NCBI GenBank assembly: GCA_018712955.1
Contig: DVGB01000034.1
Coordinates: 1 to 42,752 of the forward strand
From: Candidatus Aveggerthella stercoripullorum
Lineage (GTDB): Bacteria; Actinomycetota; Coriobacteriia; Coriobacteriales; Eggerthellaceae
DNA length: 42,752 nucleotides
Direction of reading: 5' to 3'
A model generated the notes under the pieces. That model had not been told where the DNA came from. It saw only the letters and a list, made by a program, of their open reading frames with translations, and ran no database searches. Below, piece by piece: positions 20,339 to 28,221 of this stretch. The stretch's first letter is position 1, and each line of letters begins with the position of its first letter. Made by a program: the position numbers and the translations under genes.

Positions 20339-21745
20339 ATGACTGAGCAGACAATTCGATCGGTCCATTTCATCGGCATCGGCGGAGTGGGCATGAGCGG
20401 CATCGCGCGCGTTGCTCACGACCAAGGCATGGTCGTGAGCGGCTCCGACCTGCGCGATTCCCGCTATACGCAGCAGCTGCGCGAGCAGGGCATCACGGTG
20501 TTCGTGGGGCACAGTGCGGACAATATCCCGGACCCGACGCCCGACGTCGTCGTGGTCTCGACAGCGATCCTCGACAACAATCCGGAGTTCGCGGCGGCGA
20601 AGGAGCGTGGTATTCCTATCTGGCACCGTGCCAAGATGCTTGCAGCTCTCGGCGTCGGCAAGCGCACGCTTGCCGTGGCGGGCACGCACGGAAAGACCAC
20701 GTCGTCGTCGATGCTGGCGAGCACTCTTGATGCGCTGGGCCTCGACCCGACGTTTCTGATCGGCGGTATCGTGCGCTCCTACCAGACTAACGCGCATTCC
20801 GGTACGGGCGAATACTACGTGGTCGAAGCGGACGAATCGGACAAGTCGTTCACCTACCTGGATCCGGCCGCCGTCATGGTCACGAATATCGAGGCCGACC
20901 ATCTTGACCACTATGCAGACTTGCAGGAGATCTACGCGAAGTTCGCCGAGTTCATCGGGTCGGTGCGCGACGGCGGTCCTATCGTGGTGTGCGGCGAGGA
21001 CGAGGCTTTGGTGAACGTCGCCCGCTCCACCGGGCGCTCTATCCTGACCTACGGGTTCTCCGAAGGGTGCGATGCGCGCATTGAGGAATACCGTCCGCAC
21101 GGCGTGGGCAGCACGTTCGCGCTGGTGCTGCCGGACGGTCAGCGCGTGGAGGGGTCCATCAAGCAGAATCCCGGCAAGCACAATGTCCTCAACGGCGCAG
21201 GCGTTCTTACCCTGTGCTGGGCGCTCGGCATTCCCGTGCAGGAGGCGGCTGCAAAGCTTGCGGAGTTCGCTGGCGTCAAGCGCCGTTTCGACCTTGTGGG
21301 GGAAACGTGCGGCGTGACCGTCGTCGACGACTACGCGCATCATCCGACCGAGATTGCCGCGACCATCAAGGCGGCGCGCGAGCTTGATTTCCAGCGCGTC
21401 ATCGTCCTGTTCCAGCCGCATCGCTATTCGCGCGTCAAATTGTTCACTGAAGTTCTGCGCGACGAGTTCGCCTGCGCGTTCGACGAAGCTGACGAGCTGG
21501 TGTTCGGCGACGTCTACCCGGCGGGCGAAGCCCCCGTTCCGGGCGTGTCGGGCAAAACGTTCCTCGACGTCGTTCTTGCGCACGAGGGGCATCCGCCCGC
21601 AACGTACGTGCACCGTCGTCTTGACCTTGTTCCGCATCTGGTCAGCATGGTGAAGCCGGGCGATCTGCTCATTACCATGGGCGCGGGCGACGTAACGGCG
21701 GTCGGACCGCAGGTCGTTGCCGCTTTGCAGGGCGAAAAGGCGTAG
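20339..21745 (+). CDS. murC: UDP-MurNAc:L-alanine ligase MurC
   Basis: First Mur ligase of the pathway, adding L-alanine to UDP-MurNAc. It is 468 residues with HFIGIGGVGMSGIARV at the N-terminus, the P-loop GTHGKTT at 115-121, EADESDKSFTYL, TNIEADHLDHY and DDYAHHPTEIAAT, all typical. The start follows CGGAGGAGAT. In many cluster layouts murB comes next; here murC is followed directly by ftsQ, so MurB must be encoded elsewhere. Confidence 0.96.
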   Translation: MTEQTIRSVHFIGIGGVGMSGIARVAHDQGMVVSGSDLRDSRYTQQLREQGITVFVGHSADNIPDPTPDVVVVSTAILDNNPEFAAAKERGIPIWHRAKMLAALGVGKRTLAVAGTHGKTTSSSMLASTLDALGLDPTFLIGGIVRSYQTNAHSGTGEYYVVEADESDKSFTYLDPAAVMVTNIEADHLDHYADLQEIYAKFAEFIGSVRDGGPIVVCGEDEALVNVARSTGRSILTYGFSEGCDARIEEYRPHGVGSTFALVLPDGQRVEGSIKQNPGKHNVLNGAGVLTLCWALGIPVQEAAAKLAEFAGVKRRFDLVGETCGVTVVDDYAHHPTEIAATIKAARELDFQRVIVLFQPHRYSRVKLFTEVLRDEFACAFDEADELVFGDVYPAGEAPVPGVSGKTFLDVVLAHEGHPPATYVHRRLDLVPHLVSMVKPGDLLITMGAGDVTAVGPQVVAALQGEKA

Positions 21746-21750
21746 CGCGC

Positions 21751-22779
21751 ATGGCAGACCGCTACAGTCGGCCTTCCGTGGGCGGCCGAAGAGCGACCGG
21801 GGAGTCCGGACGCTCGGGCCGCAGCGTTCGCATGCCCCAGACCAACCCGCGGCGCCCTCGCTCGACCGGAGCATCGTACGGCCGTGCGTCAAAGACCGCT
21901 CCGTCGAACGCAGGCGGTCGGTCCGGACGCGGCGCATCGCCGACGATTCGCTCGGTGCGCGTCGGCGATGTGGGAAGGTCCGGCCGCGCCGGAAGTATGA
22001 ACGCTGCATATCGCAGCTACATGCAGCGCTTCGTGAAAATCGGCATTGCGCTGCTTGTCGTGGTGGCGGTGCTGTTCGGGCTGTACCTTTCGCCGCTGTT
22101 CGGCATCACCAACGTGACCGTGACAGGCGTGTCCCATATTACGGCGACCGCCATGGCGGAGCTGGCGGCGGTCCCGGTCGACTCCACGCTTCTGCGCGTT
22201 GACACGGCTGGCATAAAAAGCCGCCTGCTGACCAATGCATGGGTAAAGGATGTGGCCGTAAAGCGCGTGCTTCCGAGCACGCTCGAGCTTGCCATCACCG
22301 AACGCGAGGTCGCTGCGATCGTGCAAGTGCCGTCCGAAGACGGCGGGTCGACCAGGAACTGGGCTATCGCCTCTGACGGCATCTGGCTCATGGACATCCC
22401 CGACCAGGGAAGCGACGAGGCGGCGAACGTGAGCAGCCAGGTTTACGCTGATGCTGAAAGCGCGCTCAAGATCACGAACGTTCCCTACGGCGTGAGCCCG
22501 CAGGTCGGTAGCGCCTGCACCGACGAAAGCGTCCTCAACGCGCTTTCCATCGTTTCAGGGATGACGACGAGCTTGAAAGAGCGGGTTGCAAGCGTGAACG
22601 TTTCAGGCGTGGACAATACGGTGCTCACGCTCGACGACGGGGTGCAGATAGCCTTTGGAGACGACGAGAGCATCCGCGACAAAGAGCGCATCTGTCTGGA
22701 GCTGCTCGAACAGCATGCGGGCTCGATTTCCTACATCAACGTGCGTACGCCGGACCGTCCGACATGGCGTTCTCTCTAG
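21751..22779 (+). CDS. ftsQ: division protein FtsQ/DivIB
   Basis: Bitopic membrane protein that scaffolds FtsL/FtsI/FtsW at the septum. It is 342 residues. The first 90 or so form a basic, Ser/Gly/Arg-rich, probably disordered cytoplasmic region. One membrane segment follows at about 93-113, then a POTRA domain starting FGITNVTVTGVSHITATAMAEL and a beta region with LAITEREVAAIV. The ATG at 21751 lies 5 bases after murC with a poor ribosome site, so coupling to murC translation is likely. The long charged N-terminus is typical of actinobacterial FtsQ though unusually rich in low-complexity residues. Confidence 0.88.
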   Translation: MADRYSRPSVGGRRATGESGRSGRSVRMPQTNPRRPRSTGASYGRASKTAPSNAGGRSGRGASPTIRSVRVGDVGRSGRAGSMNAAYRSYMQRFVKIGIALLVVVAVLFGLYLSPLFGITNVTVTGVSHITATAMAELAAVPVDSTLLRVDTAGIKSRLLTNAWVKDVAVKRVLPSTLELAITEREVAAIVQVPSEDGGSTRNWAIASDGIWLMDIPDQGSDEAANVSSQVYADAESALKITNVPYGVSPQVGSACTDESVLNALSIVSGMTTSLKERVASVNVSGVDNTVLTLDDGVQIAFGDDESIRDKERICLELLEQHAGSISYINVRTPDRPTWRSL

Positions 22780-22789
22780 TATTCCGGCA

Positions 22790-22815
22790 GGCGGCGTCCA
22801 AGGCCGGACGCCGCC
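22790..22815 (+). terminator. GC-rich hairpin after ftsQ
   Basis: GGCGGCGTCC (22790-22799) and GGACGCCGCC (22806-22815) pair perfectly around a six-base loop, 10 bases after the ftsQ stop. No T-tract follows, so it may slow or partly stop transcription, or act as an RNA processing or stability element, between the long upstream operon and the separately promoted ftsZ. Confidence 0.5.
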
Positions 22816-22858
22816 GCCCACCGGTCGTGGCGCAATCTCCATAACCCCTGCTTGACGT

Positions 22859-22886
22859 TTGCATTCAGTAGGACATTGTGTAAAAT
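22859..22886 (+). promoter_or_regulatory. ftsZ promoter
   Basis: TTGCAT (22859-22864), a 16-base spacer and TAAAAT (22881-22886). An alternative -35, TTGACG at 22852, would give a 23-base spacer and is less likely. The transcript would begin near 22893, leaving a leader of about 80 bases before ftsZ. A dedicated promoter fits the need for high FtsZ levels. Confidence 0.6.
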
Positions 22887-22974
22887 GAGCGACGTGTGGG
22901 TTGCAAAAGCGGCGTTCGTCCGCGCAACCGGAAGAAATCGCAGCAAAATACGCAGCATTACGCGGAGGAACACC

Positions 22975-24084
22975 ATGCAACATCCTAAAGCAGACCACCT
23001 GGCGGTCATCAAAGTCGTCGGTGTGGGCGGCGGCGGCACGAATGCGGTTAACCGCATGGTTGAAGCCGGCGTCAAAGGCGTCGAATTTATTGCGGTCAAT
23101 ACGGACCATCAGGCGCTGCTCATGTCGGACGCCGACAAGACTATCCATATCGGCGAAGAGCTGACGCGCGGCCTGGGCGCCGGCGCGAACCCGGAGGTTG
23201 GGTGCCAGGCTGCCGAGGAAAGCCGCTCGGAAATCCGCGAGGCCCTCGCTGAGGCCGACATGGTGTTCGTCACCGCCGGCGAAGGCGGCGGTACCGGCAC
23301 GGGCGCTGCCCCGGTCGTCGCGGAGATTGCGCGCGAAGAGATCGGCGCGCTCACGGTCGGCATCGTCACGAAACCGTTCTCCTTCGAAGGCCGTCTGCGC
23401 CGTAACCAGGCGGAGCAGGGCATCGACCTGCTCTCTCAGAAGGTCGACACGCTCATCGTTATCCCGAACGACCGCCTGCTGGAGATCGTCGAGAAGAAGA
23501 CGAGCATGCTCGACGCCTTCCGCATTGCCGACGATACGCTGCGCCAGGGCATCCAGGGCGTCACGGACCTCATTACCATCCCGGGCCTTATCAACCTTGA
23601 CTTCGCGGACATCCGCACGGTCATGAAGGACGCCGGCACCGCCATGATGGGCATCGGCGCCGCCAGCGGCGAAAACCGCGCGCTGGAGGCCGCCCAGCAG
23701 GCCACGAACTCCAAACTGCTCGAAGCGTCCATTGCCGGTGCTTCGCGCGTTCTGTTCTCCATCGCCGGCAGCCCGGACCTTACGCTTGCAGAGGTCGACG
23801 AGGCGGCCCGCACCGTCGAGGCTTGCGCCGACGAGAACGCCAACATCATCTACGGCCAGATTATCGACGAGCGTCTGCAGGACGAAATCCGCATCACGGT
23901 TATCGCCACGGGCTTCAGCCCCGAGCCGGCAAAGCGCAACGACGTGAATCCGCGCAAGGACCTGTTTGCGTCCACGGCAGAGCCGTCGCGCCCGTCGTAC
24001 CAGAGCTATAGCTCCTCTTCGTCTTCTGAAGGCCGTTTCGCCGACGAGGACTACATCCCTGACTTCCTGAAGCGCCAGCGCTAA
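22975..24084 (+). CDS. ftsZ: cell division GTPase FtsZ
   Basis: Tubulin-like GTPase that forms the Z ring. It is 369 residues. The N-terminal loop [14 protein letters not shown], the tubulin signature [10 protein letters not shown] near 104-113, and the T7 loop region [11 protein letters not shown] are present. A short Ser-rich linker leads to the C-terminal peptide [11 protein letters not shown], which binds membrane anchors such as SepF. The frame is open to 22852, but the family start [11 protein letters not shown] follows GCGGAGGAA, fixing the ATG at 22975. It has its own promoter, and a terminator-like hairpin follows the stop. No ftsA is present, so SepF is the likely anchor. Confidence 0.97.
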   Translation: MQHPKADHLAVIKVVGVGGGGTNAVNRMVEAGVKGVEFIAVNTDHQALLMSDADKTIHIGEELTRGLGAGANPEVGCQAAEESRSEIREALAEADMVFVTAGEGGGTGTGAAPVVAEIAREEIGALTVGIVTKPFSFEGRLRRNQAEQGIDLLSQKVDTLIVIPNDRLLEIVEKKTSMLDAFRIADDTLRQGIQGVTDLITIPGLINLDFADIRTVMKDAGTAMMGIGAASGENRALEAAQQATNSKLLEASIAGASRVLFSIAGSPDLTLAEVDEAARTVEACADENANIIYGQIIDERLQDEIRITVIATGFSPEPAKRNDVNPRKDLFASTAEPSRPSYQSYSSSSSSEGRFADEDYIPDFLKRQR

Positions 24085-24103
24085 CGAGGCGCCGCTTCCT
24101 GTC

Positions 24104-24940
24104 ATGAAAAAGACGACTCTGGAACTCGTGGAACCACGACTTTCCCAGGGTCGTTTTTCGTCTCTCGAGGCTTTGACCGACGAAGCTCTCTTCCGCCAGA
24201 CGGGCGTGCGCATTGCGTTCACGGGCCGAACGGGCGGCGTGAGCGCAGGGCCGTACGCCTCGTTGAACCTCGGTGCCCACGTGAAGGACGACCCGGCATG
24301 CGTTGGGGAAAACCGTCGTCGTGCGATGGAAGCGTTCGGTGCAGAAGGATTTCCGCTGATCGTGCCGAATCAGGTTCACGGTGACGTGGTCTTGACGGTG
24401 GATGGGGCGGCCGCCGCCCCGTGCATCCAGAAGGCAGCCGACGAAGGGGCCGACGGTATCGTCGTCGCGTGCGCAGGCGTCGCGAGCTTGCTCTGCTTTG
24501 CAGACTGCATGCCGGTCATTGTCGTGTCGCCCAGCGGTGCTTTCGCGGTCGTCCACGCTGGCTGGCGCGGTGTGATGGCGCAGATTGCGGCAAAAGCGGT
24601 CGGCGCCCTCCTGGAAGCAGACCGCGCGCAAGGGGAGGGGACCACGGCGGATATGCTGAACGTGTACGTGGGACCTCACATCCAGGCAGAATGCTTCGAG
24701 ACCTCTTCTGAAATCCACGACGAGTTCGTGCGGACGTTCGGTTCGGCGTGCTCGGCGGGACCGCGCCATGTGAGCCTGGTTGCCGCCCAGCGCGAGAGCC
24801 TCTCCCGCGTCGGCGTCGACATGCGACGCGTTGCGGATGCGGGAATATGCACTGTATGCTGTAACGATGCGTACTATTCGTACCGCGCACAGGAAGGTGT
24901 GTGCGGACGGCACGGGGCGTTTGCCTTCCGTGCGCAATAG
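24104..24940 (+). CDS. pgeF: peptidoglycan editing factor PgeF (YfiH/DUF152 family)
   Basis: Cytosolic enzyme of the multicopper-oxidase-like YfiH family; members remove mis-incorporated L-Ser from UDP-MurNAc peptides and others act on purine nucleosides. It is 278 residues from the ATG at 24104. The metal or active-site residues are H92 in NQVHGD, C135 in FADCMPV and H151 in VHAGWRG, and FTGRTGGVSAGPYASLNLG marks the start of the conserved domain at about residue 39. The first 20 codons coincide with a terminator hairpin and have no strong ribosome site, so a later start (TTG at 24173 or GTG at 24206) is possible. It sits between ftsZ and yggS as in many Gram-positives. Confidence 0.87.
   Translation: MKKTTLELVEPRLSQGRFSSLEALTDEALFRQTGVRIAFTGRTGGVSAGPYASLNLGAHVKDDPACVGENRRRAMEAFGAEGFPLIVPNQVHGDVVLTVDGAAAAPCIQKAADEGADGIVVACAGVASLLCFADCMPVIVVSPSGAFAVVHAGWRGVMAQIAAKAVGALLEADRAQGEGTTADMLNVYVGPHIQAECFETSSEIHDEFVRTFGSACSAGPRHVSLVAAQRESLSRVGVDMRRVADAGICTVCCNDAYYSYRAQEGVCGRHGAFAFRAQ
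24107..24158 (+). terminator. strong intrinsic terminator after ftsZ, overlapping the pgeF 5' end
   Basis: AAAGACGACTCTGG (24109-24122) pairs with CCAGGGTCGTTTTT (24145-24158), with one T-G mismatch-like wobble in the middle, and an inner stem TCGTG/CACGA at 24126-24138. The A-run on the left and T-run on the right make a classic Rho-independent terminator 23 bases after the ftsZ stop. It lies inside the first 19 codons of the pgeF open frame. Confidence 0.75.
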
Positions 24941-25027
24941 ACCGGAAACCTGCGGCTTTGTGTGCGCAGGAGTGTCCAGGCATGCGCCCGCACCGAGGCG
25001 GGCGCTGCCGCGAAGGAGGCGTTGAAC

Positions 25028-25756
25028 ATGGGCATTGCGCAACGTTACCTGCGGTTGCGCGCTGAGCTTGACGAGGAATGCCGCGCGTGCGGCAGGGATC
25101 CTCGCGAAGTCTTGCTGTTGCCGGTTTCGAAAACGGTCGGCGTTCCCGAAGTACGACAGGCCATGGAGGCAGGCGCATTCGACTTCGGCGAAAACCGACC
25201 GGACTGCATTGTCGAAAAAGGAGAAGCGTTGCCACAGGTGCGCTGGCACTTTATCGGAAACGTGCAGTCCCGACGGATTCGCGACATCGTTTCCCATGCG
25301 TGCTTGGTGCATTCCCTGTACGAAGAAAAACACCTGGCGAAAGTCGATGCGGTTGCAGCTGAGCTGGGCAAAGTGCAGGATGTGCTGCTGGAAGTGAACG
25401 TTTCGGGCGAGGAGAGCAAATCGGGCCTTTCCCCGCAAGACGTTGCCGACGTCTTGGCGTTTTGCGGCGGGCTTGCGCAGGTGCGCGTGCGCGGCCTTAT
25501 GACCATGGCTCCGCAGGGAGACGCCGAAACGGCGCGCGAGACGTTCGCGGGGCTTTCGGCGTTGAGGGACCGCCTTCAACGAGAGGTTGCTTCAGAGTTC
25601 CCAAATTGCCAGCTCAATGAGCTTTCTATGGGAATGAGCGAGGATTGGCGCGAGGCTGTTCCCTTCGGCGCTACTATAGTTCGGATTGGACGGGCGGTCT
25701 TCGACGACTCGTTCGAGCATGATGACCTCGAAGCTGCAGGGCGTGCGAGCGCCTGA
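25028..25756 (+). CDS. yggS: YggS-family pyridoxal phosphate homeostasis protein
   Basis: PLP-binding protein of the YggS/PROSC family, which buffers pyridoxal phosphate and affects amino acid pools. It is 242 residues with an alanine racemase-like barrel. The PLP lysine is K35 in LLPVSKTV, followed by FGENRPDCIVEK, WHFIGNVQSRRI, LEVNVSGEESKSG, RGLMTMAP and LSMGMSEDWREA, all diagnostic. The frame is open to 24962, but the ATG at 25028 follows GAAGGAGG and gives the family start. It lies upstream of sepF as in other Gram-positive clusters. Confidence 0.95.
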   Translation: MGIAQRYLRLRAELDEECRACGRDPREVLLLPVSKTVGVPEVRQAMEAGAFDFGENRPDCIVEKGEALPQVRWHFIGNVQSRRIRDIVSHACLVHSLYEEKHLAKVDAVAAELGKVQDVLLEVNVSGEESKSGLSPQDVADVLAFCGGLAQVRVRGLMTMAPQGDAETARETFAGLSALRDRLQREVASEFPNCQLNELSMGMSEDWREAVPFGATIVRIGRAVFDDSFEHDDLEAAGRASA

Positions 25757-25796
25757 GCGTACGCAGGGGTTTGGACGACAGTCAGGAGTTTTTGAC

Positions 25797-26615
25797 ATGG
25801 CAAGGTTCTCGTTCTCGCACGGCAGCGACGTGCTGTCGGGCATCAAGAGCAAGCTCGGTTTTTCCGACGGCGGTTCGCGCCGTGATTACGACGACTACGA
25901 CGACTACGACGACGCACCGTACGAAGACGAATACGCGGACGATCCGTATCGTGGCGACTACGCCTACGATAACTCGGCCCCGGTTTCTTCGCGCCCTTCG
26001 GGCAGCGCGCGCAGCACGTTCGAGCCGACGCGTCCGCGCCTCGTTTCGTTCGAGGACGTTCGCTCCTCCACGCAGGCTCCCGATCCGTTGAGCCACGACC
26101 CGCTTGCCGCTCGTCACGTCGTGACCACGTCCGACGAACGCCCGCGCACGACCACAAGCGACGCTATCCGCTCGGGCACGTTCGCTTCGGGCATGCGCGC
26201 AGCGCGCTCGGCGGGATATAACTCGCTGTTCGAATCGACGGCCGCCGCCGCGTCGGAGAAGTCCGCGGATGCAGGCGCATCCCTGTCTTCTTCGGCCTCT
26301 TCGCTTGTGGGCATGCCGTCCGACCCGACTATTCCGGTATTCCAGCCGAAGCGTTCCGTGACGGTGCTGAAGCCGACCGCCTATGACGAAGTGGAACAGA
26401 TCGCGAAATCGCTCAAGGCGGGCGACGCGGTAGTGCTCCAGCTGATGAACACGCAGAATGCCCTCTCAAAGCGCATCCTTGACTTCTCGTTCGGTGTTTC
26501 GAGCGCCCTTGACGCGAAGGTCGACTGCATTGCGGACAAGGTGTTCGTCATCACGCGCGGCAAAGAGCTGACCGACGAAGAGCGCACGAAGCTGCGCAAC
26601 CAGGGGGTGTACTAA
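25797..26615 (+). CDS. sepF: SepF, membrane anchor for the Z ring
   Basis: Binds the FtsZ C-terminal peptide and tethers it to the membrane, replacing FtsA. It is 272 residues, clearly longer than the 150 of B. subtilis. The N-terminus (MARFSFSHGSDVLSGIKSKL) could form the membrane-targeting amphipathic helix. A long linker follows, rich in Asp/Tyr at about 30-60 and then Ser/Arg/Thr, and the conserved SepF core covers about 185-272 (VLKPTAYDEVEQIAKSL to RGKELTDEERTK). The frame is open to 25686, but the ATG at 25797 follows CAGGAG. The extended linker is the unusual part. Confidence 0.92.
   Translation: MARFSFSHGSDVLSGIKSKLGFSDGGSRRDYDDYDDYDDAPYEDEYADDPYRGDYAYDNSAPVSSRPSGSARSTFEPTRPRLVSFEDVRSSTQAPDPLSHDPLAARHVVTTSDERPRTTTSDAIRSGTFASGMRAARSAGYNSLFESTAAAASEKSADAGASLSSSASSLVGMPSDPTIPVFQPKRSVTVLKPTAYDEVEQIAKSLKAGDAVVLQLMNTQNALSKRILDFSFGVSSALDAKVDCIADKVFVITRGKELTDEERTKLRNQGVY
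25887..25913 (+). repeat. three perfect 9-bp tandem repeats in sepF
   Basis: TACGACGAC occurs three times without change at 25887, 25896 and 25905, encoding a Tyr-Asp-Asp repeat in the SepF linker. Such a run can change length by slippage in whole codons, so the linker could vary between strains without a frameshift. Confidence 0.8.
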
Positions 26616-26676
26616 TGGCGTACGGTTGCCTGCCGCGCGCAAAGGCTCTTTTCTGCGATGCTAAGGAGGGCCGTGC

Positions 26677-26937
26677 ATGCTAGCACTCCAGTCTCTTCTG
26701 CTCGCGCTGTCCGATGCGTACTGCATGGTGATTTTCATCTACATTCTGATGTCGTGGTTCCCGCTGGGCTCCGGCATCGTGGGTGACGTCTATCGTTTCC
26801 TGGGCAAGCTTTGCGACCCGTACCTTGACGTGTTCCGTCGCTTCATTCCTCCGATTGGGGGAATGATTGACGTTTCGCCCATCGTCGCATTGCTTGTATT
26901 ACAATTAGCCACTAGGTTCGTCGTCGGTTTGCTGTAA
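26677..26937 (+). CDS. yggT: YggT-family membrane protein
   Basis: Small integral membrane protein of 86 residues with two hydrophobic segments (about 5-27 and 66-85). Between them is the family motif, here SWFPLGSGIVGDVYRFLGKLCDPYLDVFRRFIPP. Its role is not firmly established; its constant place between sepF and divIVA in Gram-positive division clusters suggests a part in division or envelope organisation. The start follows a strong AAGGAGG. Confidence 0.92.
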   Translation: MLALQSLLLALSDAYCMVIFIYILMSWFPLGSGIVGDVYRFLGKLCDPYLDVFRRFIPPIGGMIDVSPIVALLVLQLATRFVVGLL

Positions 26938-26975
26938 AGGCCGACGCAGCTCGCTACGTTACGGAGGATCATTCA

Positions 26976-27821
26976 ATGGCCATCACTTCGGGTGACATTC
27001 ACAATCAAAGCTTCTCTATCGACCGCAAGGGCTACAACGTCGACGAAGTCGACGTGTTCCTGGAGCATGTCGCGAATGAAATTGACCTGCTGAACGAGCA
27101 GATTGACCAGCTGAGCAGCCAGGTGAACGACCTGGGTGCTGCGCTTCAGCAGCGCGAAGAAGAGCTTGCTGCCGCGCAGTCTGCTCCGGCGGCCCCGGCA
27201 GAAGAGTCCACGCCGCTTCCGGCGAACGCGACTCCGGACGAGAAGGACGAGCGCATTGCGGAGCTCGAGCGCAAGCTTGAGGAGCGCAAGCTCGACGACA
27301 ACGCCATCGCCAAGGCGCTCATTACCGCGCAGCGCTCCGGCGAAGAGGTCATCGCCAAGGCGAAGTCCGACGCCGAGGGCATGCGTCGCGACGCCGAAGA
27401 GGAAGCCCGTCGCATCCTTGCGAAGGCCAACGGCGAGAAGCAGCGCATTCTGGAGTCCATCGACTCGCTCCAGAAGGACCGCGAGGACGTGCGCGCTGAA
27501 TACCAGACGCTGTTGCGCGGCTTCATCAACTCTGCCACGAAGACGCTTTCCGAAATCGGCGGCGAGTCCATTGCCGTCTCCTCGTACGCGGGCGACTCTT
27601 CTCTCGGCTTCTCCGAAGCCGAAGAGTCGACGGGCCGTGTTGCTGCGCGCGCCCAGGCTCCTGTTCGCCGTGAAGTGAGCTCTGCAGTTGCCACCTACAC
27701 CACCCCGCAGGTCAACAGCACGGTCGTCTCTCCGGCGACTCCGCGTCCTTCGAAGATCGAGAAGGACCTGAGCGGTTACGGCGACGCTGACGACAACTTC
27801 GAATTCGAAGACGTCGAGTAG
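26976..27821 (+). CDS. divIVA: DivIVA-family polar and septal organiser
   Basis: Coiled-coil protein that senses membrane curvature at poles and septa. It is 281 residues. The N-terminal lipid-binding domain reads ITSGDIHNQSFSIDRKGYNVDEVD, followed by a short coiled coil (about 20-65), an Ala/Pro/Glu spacer, a long second coiled coil (about 85-185) and a low-complexity C-terminus. The start follows GGAGGATC. In Actinomycetota such proteins (Wag31) direct wall growth; whether this one does is inference. Transcription runs into the structured repeat elements facing rnpB. Confidence 0.94.
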   Translation: MAITSGDIHNQSFSIDRKGYNVDEVDVFLEHVANEIDLLNEQIDQLSSQVNDLGAALQQREEELAAAQSAPAAPAEESTPLPANATPDEKDERIAELERKLEERKLDDNAIAKALITAQRSGEEVIAKAKSDAEGMRRDAEEEARRILAKANGEKQRILESIDSLQKDREDVRAEYQTLLRGFINSATKTLSEIGGESIAVSSYAGDSSLGFSEAEESTGRVAARAQAPVRREVSSAVATYTTPQVNSTVVSPATPRPSKIEKDLSGYGDADDNFEFEDVE

Positions 27822-27824
27822 AGA

Positions 27825-27985
27825 GTTGCGCGTGCCTACGGCACGCGCAACTGCTCGACGCTGCGAAGCGCCCTGGCACCGAATTCTGCCATTCAAAAAG
27901 CCCTGTGCGGACCAAAGTCCAGCACAGGGCTTCTTTCATGTCAGCCTTCGGCACCAGGGCGCTTCTCGCTGACTTTACGAACGAC
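27825..27985 (+). repeat. structured repeat element, copy 1
   Basis: A 161-base element starting 3 bases after the divIVA stop. In order: hairpin A (12-bp stem, GTTGCGCGTGCC at 27825-27836 with its complement at 27840-27851); a conserved box AACTGCTCGACGC (27849-27861); about 36 bases; hairpin B (27898-27932, with tip GGAC-CAAA-GTCC and bulged A27921); then a tail with CTTTCATGTCA and a conserved end CTCGCTGACTTTACGAACG. Copies 2 and 3 share this layout. I do not recognise it as a known RNA family or insertion sequence. Confidence 0.75.
27898..27936 (+). terminator. intrinsic terminator formed by hairpin B of copy 1
   Basis: AAGCCCTGTGC (27898-27908) pairs with GCACAGGGCTT (27922-27932), followed by CTTT on the + strand. 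On the minus strand the same stem is followed by TTTTTG, so it should stop transcripts from both directions. It is the likely end of the divIVA transcript and a barrier for minus-strand transcription from rnpB. Confidence 0.7.
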
Positions 27986-27995
27986 CTATGGGATG

Positions 27996-28139
27996 ACTGC
28001 GCAACTGCTCGACGCCCAAGAACCGCCTGGCATGGAATCTAGCCATTCAGAGGGGGTCCGGTGGACCATAGTCCAACCGGGCCCCCTCTTCATGTCTATT
28101 GTCTACGCCAGGGCGCTTCTCGCTGACTTCGCGAACGAC
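27996..28139 (+). repeat. structured repeat element, copy 2
   Basis: Direct repeat of copy 1. The conserved box AACTGCTCGACGC is at 28003-28015, but the left arm of hairpin A is missing. The segment before hairpin B keeps about 19 of 24 bases of copy 1. Hairpin B (28050-28088) has a 13-bp lower stem unrelated in sequence to copy 1, the tip GGAC-CATA-GTCC (28063-28074) and bulged A28075. The last 32 bases (28108-28139) match copy 1 at 30 positions. Confidence 0.75.
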
Positions 28140-28221
28140 AAAGGTGAGGTGCTCCAGCCTGCAGCAATGCACACCCGTTCGCGAGAGATGTTCCTGACGT
28201 GTTGAGTGCGCATTTTCCATT

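Noticed and set aside
27993-28205. 70-codon open frame across repeat copy 2
   Set aside because: The frame is not kept in copies 1 or 3 and would be interrupted by the stable hairpin; the conservation is structural.
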